DNA of 57,756 bases. It comes from Actinomycetota bacterium. Its GTDB lineage: Bacteria > Actinomycetota > Acidimicrobiia > Acidimicrobiales > Ilumatobacteraceae. The DNA is taken from positions 1 to 57,756 of the forward strand of contig VGAK01000011.1 of assembly GCA_016870775.1 (NCBI GenBank). The letters run 5' to 3'. Positions 51,366 to 57,756 of the stretch are shown here, piece after piece. The notes under the pieces were generated by a model. It did no database searches and was not told where the DNA came from. It saw only the letters and a program-made list of their open reading frames with translations. The position numbers and the translations under genes were made by a program. How positions within the stretch are numbered: position 1 is the first letter of the stretch; each line of letters starts with the position of its first letter.

Positions 51366-52691
51366 ATGTTGAATCCATCGACGCGCTCCGACAAGAAGTC
51401 TCGTGTGCGACGTTTGCGGGGGCCGGTGTTGCTCGCACTGGCGGTGAGCGGGTTCTGGGTCGCACTGGCGAACGCGAGCGAACCGGACAGACTCGTGACG
51501 AACGGGTCCTTCGAGACCACTGGACGGCTCCAGGTCGCCTATTCACTCGCCTACTCAGAAGACAGCGGAGCCACGTGCGTCGCGTCGCCGACCTCGCCGG
51601 TCACGGTCACCGTCTCCACGGATGGATCGCTGCGAGCCACGCCCTCCACGCTCGAGTTCGATGCCTGCGACGAGCACCAGAACGTGGTTTTCACCGCGGA
51701 CACCGGCGGCTCGCACGAGGTGCTCGCCCAGATCACCTCTGGCCCGGCCGAGGGGTTGATGGTGTCACCCGGCCTCATTTATTTGTCGGTGTTCGACGGC
51801 CCCGCGCGACCGGCAGCCCTCGCGGCCGCAGCAGCTAGTGACACCACGGCCCCGGAGTGGGCCTGCGACCCCCCCGGCGCCGATGCGCGATGGCACGGCG
51901 ACAACATCACGCTCGCCTGTCGCGCATGGGACACAGGGTCGGGCCTCAGTCTGTGGACACCGGCCTTCTTCACCCTGGCCACCTCGGCCGCGCAGACCGA
52001 GGAGACCTCCGATGCCGCGACCGGGATGGAGATCCTCTGCGACGTCGCGGGCAACTGCACGTTGGCCGGCAACCTGCGCGGCTTCAACATCGACATCCGC
52101 GGCCCCGAGCGCATCCGCATCGATGGGCCGATCAGCGAGAGCGACTCGTTCATCTGGGGCCGCGTCCCGCCCGATCGCCACACCTGCACGGCAGCCGACT
52201 TCGGCTCTGGAATGTCGCACTGCACCGTCGGGGACTACTCGCCCGATGTCGGCTCGCACGTGCTCTTCGCGGTCGCGACCGACCGCGTGGGGAACTACAG
52301 CTACAAGAACCTCTTCTACAGGGTGGAGCCCTGGACCCTGTCCTTCGGCGACGGCCTCACCACCGACCCTGACCGTCCGCTCACCGTGGCAGCAGGGAGC
52401 GACCTCACGATCCCCTTCGAGGTCTTCGCCGGCCCGAGGGGAACCGATGAACAAACAAGCGCCTCGGTCGTGCGTGCGATCTCCCGACGCGTGGTGTCGT
52501 GCGAGCACGGCTTCGCCGTGTCGGGGGTGATCAACATGGGCACCGACGGCCTGTCGCGCGACCCGAGCGACGATCGGTTCCTCCTCGCGTGGCGCGCGCC
52601 CATTGCCCACGCCTGCCACAACCTGTCGATCGAGCTCCTCGACGGCGAACGCCGCACCCTGAGACTCGTCGTCGCTGCCGACCCGAGGTGA
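51366..52691 (+). CDS. Secreted protein with bacterial Ig-like domains
   Basis: A 441-aa exported protein. A signal peptide (RRLRGPVLLALAVSGFWVALANA) is followed by a ~90-residue all-beta segment with one Cys pair (Cys71, Cys101), then two Ig-like repeats of the kind common in actinobacterial secreted proteins: residues 160-250 with CDPPGADARWHGDNITLAC, SGLS and ILCDVAGNC, and residues 250-330 ending in VATDRVGNYSYKNLFYRV. The C-terminal ~110 residues have one Cys pair and are not recognised. No enzyme motif, no anchor. It may bind or scaffold something at the surface. ATG start; a TATGGT (51307-51312) could be the -10. Confidence 0.78.
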   Translation: MLNPSTRSDKKSRVRRLRGPVLLALAVSGFWVALANASEPDRLVTNGSFETTGRLQVAYSLAYSEDSGATCVASPTSPVTVTVSTDGSLRATPSTLEFDACDEHQNVVFTADTGGSHEVLAQITSGPAEGLMVSPGLIYLSVFDGPARPAALAAAAASDTTAPEWACDPPGADARWHGDNITLACRAWDTGSGLSLWTPAFFTLATSAAQTEETSDAATGMEILCDVAGNCTLAGNLRGFNIDIRGPERIRIDGPISESDSFIWGRVPPDRHTCTAADFGSGMSHCTVGDYSPDVGSHVLFAVATDRVGNYSYKNLFYRVEPWTLSFGDGLTTDPDRPLTVAAGSDLTIPFEVFAGPRGTDEQTSASVVRAISRRVVSCEHGFAVSGVINMGTDGLSRDPSDDRFLLAWRAPIAHACHNLSIELLDGERRTLRLVVAADPR

Positions 52692-52844
52692 GTCCCACCG
52701 ATCCGGCTCGGGTGACCATGCGACGGACAATCGGCGGGATCGGGAACCCTGCTTCGATGACCCTCGAGACACCCCATCGCATCGTGAGCAGGGCAGGGAG
52801 GTGGCCGGCGCGCGACTCGGCGAGCCCGGTGCTCGCAGGCGAGG

Positions 52845-53609
52845 TCACCGTCCTCGGAGGGTCTGTTGCACAGCCAGCAGTGCCCCGAGGTCGACGTCGG
52901 CACCACTCCCCTGGCCCCCGTTCTCGGCATGTCCGAACGGATTGTCCAGGTCCTTCACGAGAAACAAAAGGTAGGTGTAGACGAGGCTCAGCACGGACGG
53001 GGCGATCCATGACATCACATTCGAGGGAAAATCGACGACCGCGAGCAGAGCCATCATCACCGCGACGAGGAATCCCATCAGCACGTATCCCGCCTGAATG
53101 AACGAGGTGTTCCGGATCACCGAGATGCGCGACAAGGTGTTCGTGAGCTCACCATTGAGGGTGAGCAGCCGTCCCGCATAGTGCGTTCCCATCCCCTTCT
53201 TCTCGGCATCCACGATGAGCAGTGCGAGGTCCGCGTGAGCCGACCACATCTCACTGTCGCGCGTGCCCTTGGTGAACCAGTCACAGACGGCATCGACCAC
53301 GAGGAGGATGCGTTGCTTTGCCCACGCGACCTCGAGATCCTTGGAGACGAGTCCACCCACCGCCGCGGAGTGGAAGCCGTTCAAAGCCGACGCGACGACG
53401 CCCGGGAGCCGTTCGGATTCCTTGTAATCGGCGAGCACGCCCGCGAGCATGAACCCGAGGATCAGCGTGACCCCCGTGATCACCGCGCCGGCCTCCCCGA
53501 ACGAGACGATCTCGCCCACATCCAACGACTCGAAGAGGACCCATCGAGCCGCGAGCACGGCAGCCACCACCGGTAGGGCCTTCACCAGAAGCCTGAATTT
53601 GTTGGACAC
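52845..53609 (-). CDS. DUF4239 (bestrophin-like) membrane protein
   Basis: A 254-aa protein with two helices in the first half (VVAAVLAARWVLF, ITGVTLILGFMLAGVLA) and two near the C-terminus (VLMGFLVAVMMALLAVV, APSVLSLVYTYLLFLV), followed by the DLDNPFGHAENG motif that marks the DUF4239 / bestrophin-like family. The middle 100 residues are soluble and helical. Function unknown; channel activity has been suggested for the fold. The GTG at 53609 has GAGG upstream; 24 further codons are open. It is divergent from the large secreted protein and convergent with the Ig-domain protein. Confidence 0.8.
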   Translation of the reverse strand: MSNKFRLLVKALPVVAAVLAARWVLFESLDVGEIVSFGEAGAVITGVTLILGFMLAGVLADYKESERLPGVVASALNGFHSAAVGGLVSKDLEVAWAKQRILLVVDAVCDWFTKGTRDSEMWSAHADLALLIVDAEKKGMGTHYAGRLLTLNGELTNTLSRISVIRNTSFIQAGYVLMGFLVAVMMALLAVVDFPSNVMSWIAPSVLSLVYTYLLFLVKDLDNPFGHAENGGQGSGADVDLGALLAVQQTLRGR

Positions 53610-53731
53610 TGCCTCATCCCCCTCGTGAGTTGGCTCGTCAGACGGGACTCCGAGCCCCGGGGCACCCCGGGTGGTTCGCATCCCCTCCTCCTATGAGTAT
53701 TGTTCGGGACACCCGACCAGGGAGGTTTCTG

Positions 53732-55750
53732 GTGGTTCCGAAGAAGATCTTCGCGGCTGCGGGTGCGCTCGCAGTCGCCGCATCGCTCCTGCCGTCGGGC
53801 ACTGCAGGGGCCGCGACCACGACCCGACTCGCCACACAAGTGGCCGGCGCGACGGCGGGCTCCCGGGTTCTTGCCGTCTACTCGACCGGCGCGAGCACCT
53901 CGGCGACCCTCAGGGGCGGCAAGGCAACGCTGGTGCTCCCCAAGGCCAAGAGCTCAAAGGTCAAGGTGAGCCTGCACCTGGTCGGCCCGAACGGCGCATA
54001 TGCCGGGCCGATCTCGCTCGGCAAGAAGTCGGGCAAGAAGACCACATGGAACGGTGCGGTCGTCGCCGCACGCGGCAAGACCACCAAGCTGCCCAAGATC
54101 ACCTACAACGCATCCCAGGGTTACGGCTCGGCAACCCTCACCGGGACAGCCGCCAAGATCGCACTCGCCACCGCATTGCGCGGCGCCTCGGTCAAGGGCA
54201 AGCCCGCCGGGGCCGGCCGTCTCGGCATGGCCACCACCAAGAAAGCATCGTCAGCCTCACTCGCACCCGGTGACTGGATCGAGGACGACTTCACCGTGCG
54301 TGCCTTCGACGCGGCCGATGTCGATGCGGGAGGGGACCTCGACGGCGACGGACTGCCCAACACTCTCGACATTGACGACGACGGTGACGGGTACCCCGAC
54401 CAGGTCGACCAGTCGGCCGGTCTCGGTGGCAGCACCCCGACCGCCAAGTACGACACGATCAACGCGCTCAACACCGCGATGACCTGGCGCCAGCCGCCCA
54501 TCAACTACAACTACCTCGTCAAGTTGTATCCGGACCCGGCCAAGCTGCGCACGGAGCTCTCGAAGTTGAACAGCGACGGTTTCACCATGACCGCCCGTGT
54601 CGTGGCACCGTTCCTCTCCGAGACGAGTGGTGTCACCATCCGTGACGCATGGGTCGATTGCACGGGGCTGCCCTGGTGCGTCAGCGAGGATTCCGGAACC
54701 ACCGAGGCCGATCTCGTGGTGGCGCCGCGGATGCTCCCGTGGGGTGACGGTGACATCGGAAACTTCTGGAAGTACGCCTACAAGAAGGCCGACCAGACGA
54801 CCTGCTCGATCTACAACCCGGCCAGCAACTTGACCGGCACACCCGGATGCCAGGTGGTCAAGTGGGGCTCGTACTCGATGAAGGACATGCTCACCAAGGC
54901 CGTCGCGAACGGGATGCCGAGCCTCACCGCCCCCACCTGGGAGGACCACACCGGCGGATTCGGCATGAACGACGCCTACTACCTGAAGCCCCCGGGATCG
55001 GGTGGTGGCTCGGGCTTCGATTTCACCGCCTATTTCGCACCGCGCGGCTACGCCAAGTTCCTCGACAACATGAAGGTCGGCGATGTCTTCACTGTCAAGG
55101 CGACCCTCAGCGACGGCTCCACGGCGCAGGTGGCGATGACGATCAGCCCGTTCTTCGTGACCGCGCCCACGGCGTTCTCGTTCACCGCCCAGGGCGGAAC
55201 CGAAAAGACCGTCGACTACACCGTTTCGGACACCACCTGTACCAGCAACGATGGCCCCACCTGCCGCAACGGCTCGGACAACAAGCCGATCGAGGTGTCT
55301 GCGGCCCAGCCGAAGTTGACGGTGAAGTTCTGGAGGCCCCAGCGCCCGAGGATCACGGGTGCCGATGATGCGATCTCCGGAACCGACACATTCCTCGACA
55401 TGGGATCGCTGAACTACCGGTTCGCACTGCAGGGCAATGACGGCGGCCAGTTCGTCTTTTGCCCGAATGCGGCGGTCTCGCTCACCGACACCAACGGCTC
55501 GACGTTCACGCCCGTGGCCGCGACGTCGGGCTTCTCGAACGACCGCGAGTTCATCAAAGACGGGTCCTCCGAGGCCCCACCGAGCGAGACCCGGTTCATC
55601 ACTGCTGTGATCGATCTCGCCAAGTGCCCGAACCTCGCGATGACCGCGGGGACCAAGTACACGGTGACGATGTACGCCTCCGGCGAGCCGTTGTTCGGCA
55701 TGAACCGCAGCAGCACCAGCCAGTCGTTCGCGATCAGATTCGCGAGCTGA
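53732..55750 (+). CDS. Large secreted protein with calcium-type Asp-rich loops
   Basis: A 672-aa exported protein I do not recognise. A signal peptide (KKIFAAAGALAVAASLL then GTAGAA) is followed by a Lys/Gly/Ala-rich beta region (30-180), then Asp-rich loops DLDGDGLPN and DIDDDGDGYPD (202-225), which are thrombospondin type 3-like calcium sites. The remaining 440 residues have paired cysteines and many Thr, Asn and aromatic residues, as in adhesin or S-layer-like beta proteins, and no enzyme motif. Many actinobacterial surface proteins combine such loops with beta repeats. GTG 53732 has GGGAGG 6 bases upstream; an upstream ATG (53693) is less well placed. Confidence 0.75.
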   Translation: MVPKKIFAAAGALAVAASLLPSGTAGAATTTRLATQVAGATAGSRVLAVYSTGASTSATLRGGKATLVLPKAKSSKVKVSLHLVGPNGAYAGPISLGKKSGKKTTWNGAVVAARGKTTKLPKITYNASQGYGSATLTGTAAKIALATALRGASVKGKPAGAGRLGMATTKKASSASLAPGDWIEDDFTVRAFDAADVDAGGDLDGDGLPNTLDIDDDGDGYPDQVDQSAGLGGSTPTAKYDTINALNTAMTWRQPPINYNYLVKLYPDPAKLRTELSKLNSDGFTMTARVVAPFLSETSGVTIRDAWVDCTGLPWCVSEDSGTTEADLVVAPRMLPWGDGDIGNFWKYAYKKADQTTCSIYNPASNLTGTPGCQVVKWGSYSMKDMLTKAVANGMPSLTAPTWEDHTGGFGMNDAYYLKPPGSGGGSGFDFTAYFAPRGYAKFLDNMKVGDVFTVKATLSDGSTAQVAMTISPFFVTAPTAFSFTAQGGTEKTVDYTVSDTTCTSNDGPTCRNGSDNKPIEVSAAQPKLTVKFWRPQRPRITGADDAISGTDTFLDMGSLNYRFALQGNDGGQFVFCPNAAVSLTDTNGSTFTPVAATSGFSNDREFIKDGSSEAPPSETRFITAVIDLAKCPNLAMTAGTKYTVTMYASGEPLFGMNRSSTSQSFAIRFAS

Positions 55751-55784
55751 GCCTCGTGGCTCTCCTGGCTGGTCTTCTCTGAGG

Positions 55785-55803
55785 ACCCGGCTCAGGCGGG
55801 TTT
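55785..55803 (+). terminator. Weak hairpin terminator after the large secreted protein
   Basis: ACCCG (55785-55789) and CGGGT (55797-55801), followed by TTT, form a short stem 34 bases after the stop. A second 5-base stem (CTGAG 55779-55783 with CTCAG 55791-55795) competes with it. This is plausible as a terminator but short. Confidence 0.35.
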
Positions 55804-55958
55804 CACCGTCCGGGGCAACCCGAGACCGGATCACTCGTGCCCGATGGAGGCGACGCCGAGAATCGAACCGTCCGCGGACGACGACGAATCGCCCGATTCC
55901 AACGGTTAGAACACGATCACGGCCACTGGAGGACGCCGGAAGGACGCCGCGCGACTGA

Positions 55959-56579
55959 TCACTCGTTGATAGAACCATCCGGCATGGTCGCGCCGGACAG
56001 GTCCGCGCCCGTCAGGTCCGCGCCAGACAGGTTCGCGCCGGACAGGTTCGCGTCGCGCAGGATCGCGCCACGCAGGTCCGCGTAGTAAAGGTTCGCGCGA
56101 GTCAGGTTCGCGTCGGTCAGGGTCGCGTCGGTCAGGGTCGCGCCGATCAGGTCCGCGCGGGTCAGGTTCGCGTCGGACAGGTTCGCGTCCCTCAGTTTCG
56201 CGCCACGCAGGTCCGCGTCGCGCAGGATCGCGCCACGCAGGTCCGCGTGGTACAGGTTCGCGCCACGCAGGTCCGCGTCGCGCAGGATCGCGCCACGCAG
56301 GTCCGCGTGGTACAGGTTCGCGCGAGTCAGGTTTGAGCGAGTCAGGTTCGCGTCGGTCAGGTTCGCGTCGGTCAGGTTCGCGCGGTGCAGGTTCGCGCCG
56401 GCCAGGTCCGCGCCGGTCAGGTTTGAGCGAGTCAGGTCCGCGCCGGACAGGTCCGCGCCGGTCAGGTCCGCGCCGGACAGGTCCGCGACGGCCAGGTCCG
56501 CGCCGGTCAGGTCCGCGACGGACAGGTCCGCGCCGGTCAGGTCCGCACCTGGCTTGATGCGATACCCGTTTACTTCCAC
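55959..56579 (-). CDS. Pentapeptide-repeat protein
   Basis: A 206-aa protein of about 38 consecutive pentapeptides of the A(D/N)LxX type (GADLT, DANLT, HADLR and so on), after a 10-residue start VEVNGYRIKP. Such chains fold into a four-sided beta helix; some (MfpA, Qnr) mimic DNA and protect gyrase, others have no known role. No other domain is present. The start is GTG 56579 because TACGGT (56591-56586) is 6 bases upstream; a TTG 11 codons earlier is weaker. A 60-base exact tandem duplication lies inside. The long Arg-rich frames on both strands here are by-products of the 15-base repeat. Confidence 0.9.
   Translation of the reverse strand: MEVNGYRIKPGADLTGADLSVADLTGADLAVADLSGADLTGADLSGADLTRSNLTGADLAGANLHRANLTDANLTDANLTRSNLTRANLYHADLRGAILRDADLRGANLYHADLRGAILRDADLRGAKLRDANLSDANLTRADLIGATLTDATLTDANLTRANLYYADLRGAILRDANLSGANLSGADLTGADLSGATMPDGSINE
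56201..56320. repeat. Exact 60-bp tandem duplication in the pentapeptide gene
   Basis: Bases 56201-56260 and 56261-56320 are identical. Each unit codes four pentapeptides (RDADLRGANLYHADLRGAIL in part), so the reading frame is kept and the beta helix is lengthened by one full turn set. The identity indicates a recent event or ongoing slippage. Confidence 0.85.
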
Positions 56580-56585
56580 GTTCCG

Positions 56586-56591
56586 ACCGTA
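56586..56591 (-). promoter_or_regulatory. -10 element TACGGT of the pentapeptide gene
   Basis: TACGGT on the minus strand ends 6 bases before the GTG at 56579. There is no ribosome binding site, so translation would start at the 5' end of the message. This placement decided the start codon over the upstream TTG. Confidence 0.5.
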
Positions 56592-56625
56592 GCAACCGTG
56601 TGGATGAGGCAAAACCGTACCCTCG

Positions 56626-56678
56626 TGCTACCTGGGTATGAACCGCGGCGACCTGCTATCTGGGTGTGAACCGCGGCG
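56626..56678. repeat. 25-bp imperfect direct repeats next to the mobile element
   Basis: TGCTACCTGGGTATGAACCGCGGCG-type units of 25 bases at 56626-56650 and 56654-56678 differ at two positions (only part of the unit is quoted elsewhere). Each contains the palindrome CCGCGG. They repeat with a 28-base period, in the gap just after the helix-turn-helix gene. They could be recombinase arm sites or an operator for the element. Confidence 0.6.
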
Positions 56679-56688
56679 CGGGTTTGAT

Positions 56689-57408
56689 TTAGGCGCGACG
56701 TTGCCACCAGCGGCGGCGCTCGACCGGGGCCGCAGGTAGCGCCAGGCGCAGCGCGTCGATAGCCCCGGTTAGTGCCTCGATGGTCGCGGCGCGTTCATCG
56801 GCAAGTGTTTGCGCGGTGCGGGCATCTTGGCGGGCCTGGTCGCGCTCGCGTAGTGCTTCGGCCAGCGCTGCGGCTGTCTCATCGGGTGGGGCCTGGGCAC
56901 GTATCGGCGGCGCTGCCAGGGCGCTGCCGGTTTCCTGGGCGCGTTCCCAGGCGATTACGTCGCTGTAGGGCACTTCCCAGCGGCGGCCTTTGCCATCGGG
57001 CATGGGTACTTGCCGGGCCTCGGGGAACGTGCCCGCTGTGACCATGCGCCGCACTGTCTTTACCGACCGACCCAGCCGGGCGGCCAGGTCGCGCAGGGTG
57101 AACGTGGTTCCTAGATCGCTGTCGGCCACGGTCGGGCCGTGGACTGGGCCTAGCACCGCGTCGGCGAGCCGTTCTAGGCGCTTGGCCTCCCTGGCCTCTA
57201 GGTCGCTCTCGACCGGGCCTGTGCCTGGTCGCCATGTCTCGAGCGCCCGCCTGTCGTCTGGCGGTTTCCAGCGGAGTGCGTCGATCTTGGCGCGCCCAGT
57301 GGGATCACCGGCGATAGCGATCTTGATCTTGTCGCGGAGACGCACGGGGTCACGGTGTCGGCGGGTGTCCTCGTCCTCGTCGGGCGGTTGGTTTTCCTCG
57401 TCGCTCAT
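56689..57408 (-). CDS. Helix-turn-helix protein of an integrated element
   Basis: A 239-aa protein. The first 100 residues are charged and unrecognised; residues about 105-155 form a MerR/excisionase-like helix-turn-helix (FTLRDLAARLGRSVKTVRRM, then a wing with GRRWEVPYSDVIAWE); the last 70 residues, rich in Ala, Glu and Arg with heptad spacing, look like a coiled coil. The ATG shares one base with the integrase stop (TAATG), so the two are translated together. Integrase plus such a partner is typical of actinobacterial integrative plasmids and phage-like elements, where it acts as directionality factor or replication partner. Symbol not assigned. Confidence 0.82.
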   Translation of the reverse strand: MSDEENQPPDEDEDTRRHRDPVRLRDKIKIAIAGDPTGRAKIDALRWKPPDDRRALETWRPGTGPVESDLEAREAKRLERLADAVLGPVHGPTVADSDLGTTFTLRDLAARLGRSVKTVRRMVTAGTFPEARQVPMPDGKGRRWEVPYSDVIAWERAQETGSALAAPPIRAQAPPDETAAALAEALRERDQARQDARTAQTLADERAATIEALTGAIDALRLALPAAPVERRRWWQRRA

Positions 57409-57756
57409 TAGTTCCCCCCGGCGGCCTGGTCGCGCCTGGCCTGTGTTACCAGCCCAGCGCTTGCGGCCTGGGTAACTAGCCCCACCTGGCCCTGGTAGCG
57501 GCGCAGCATGGCCACCGACCTGTGGCGCGTGGTCGCCATGACGCGGCTATCGGATACGCCCGCGAGCCTGGCGGCCTGTACCAGTCCCTTGCGCAGCGAG
57601 TGGCCGCGGTACTCGACCGGCAGGCCCGCCGCAGCGGTGCGGCGCTTCACTATCGCCGCGACCGCGTGGCCCGTTAGCGGCTGCCCCGACACGTGGCCCC
57701 ACCGGGTGATAGCCGTGAACACCGGCGCGGTGGGGTCGATAGCGGCGGCGCTCTCA
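57408..57756 (-). CDS. Tyrosine recombinase (integrase), C-terminal part
   Basis: The C-terminal ~115 residues of a phage-type integrase; the frame runs open to the right edge, where the start lies outside the window. The catalytic blocks are HSLRKG (the HxxR box), RHRS in place of the usual GHSS, and the tyrosine nucleophile in LRRYQG. It is followed by a short tail and the TAA that overlaps the next gene. Integration site and element boundaries cannot be seen, and no tRNA gene lies in the window to serve as target. Confidence 0.87.
   Translation of the reverse strand, partial: ESAAAIDPTAPVFTAITRWGHVSGQPLTGHAVAAIVKRRTAAAGLPVEYRGHSLRKGLVQAARLAGVSDSRVMATTRHRSVAMLRRYQGQVGLVTQAASAGLVTQARRDQAAGGN

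Noticed and set aside
56020-56560. Possible CRISPR-like array of short repeats
   Set aside because: The period is 15 bases throughout with no unique spacers; it is coding repeat DNA of the pentapeptide protein.
55906-56595. Arg/Gly-rich 229-aa frame overlapping the pentapeptide gene
   Set aside because: Because the repeat unit is 15 bases, other frames also stay open. Only the frame coding A(D/N)LxX makes a known fold and has the -10/start arrangement.
56580-56688. tRNA gene as integration target beside the integrase
   Set aside because: No cloverleaf or GTTCRA loop is visible in this gap or elsewhere in the window.

Overview
The window is a high-GC chromosome segment with 46 protein genes (two cut by the window edges) and no rRNA, tRNA or CRISPR array. 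Gene content (F420-type luciferase-like oxidoreductase, menaquinone genes, many acyl-CoA synthetases, actinobacterial -10 elements of the TAnnnT type) points to an actinobacterium. The lipid-catabolic flavour and gene mix suggest Acidimicrobiia, but that is inference; no marker rRNA is present.

Layout. 1-3331 (minus): trpC-trpF-trpB-trpA, the last steps of tryptophan synthesis. 3373-7243: a small monooxygenase, glyS, recO and a pair of divergently transcribed cis-prenyltransferase homologues. One has the catalytic motifs but no C-terminal RxG; the other has lost the catalytic motifs but keeps the RxG tail. This looks like a bacterial heteromeric undecaprenyl diphosphate synthase. 7240-10016: dinG-type helicase and era. 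10077-16684: acyl-CoA synthetases, a MaoC hydratase, an F420-dependent oxidoreductase and an acyl-CoA dehydrogenase (lipid or aromatic acid degradation). 16827-24162: menaquinone cluster menG-menF, menD, a DsbA-family gene, menH, menA, menE; menB and menC are not here. 24299-28017: an SDR, then phoH-ybeY-corC as one operon. 28232-33449: a membrane GGDEF-EAL protein, a membrane sulfatase-like enzyme and a secreted SGNH hydrolase. 33495-40633: a zinc alcohol dehydrogenase and a complete peptide-type ABC importer (binding protein, two permeases, two ATPases), with an intrinsic terminator between the binding protein and the permeases. 40721-51217: CMD protein, AlkB, kinase-like protein, three more acyl-CoA synthetases, a nitronate monooxygenase-like protein and an orphan binding protein. 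51366-55750: two secreted proteins around a DUF4239 membrane protein. 55959-57756: a pentapeptide-repeat protein, then an integrase fragment with a helix-turn-helix partner, the edge of a mobile element.

A recurring feature is the start-site architecture: about twenty genes have a -10-like hexamer (TAnnnT or CACAnT) 5-9 bases before the start codon and no Shine-Dalgarno sequence, the mark of leaderless transcripts. I used this pattern to choose several starts. The ABC importer, the orphan binding protein and operon-internal genes instead carry ribosome binding sites.
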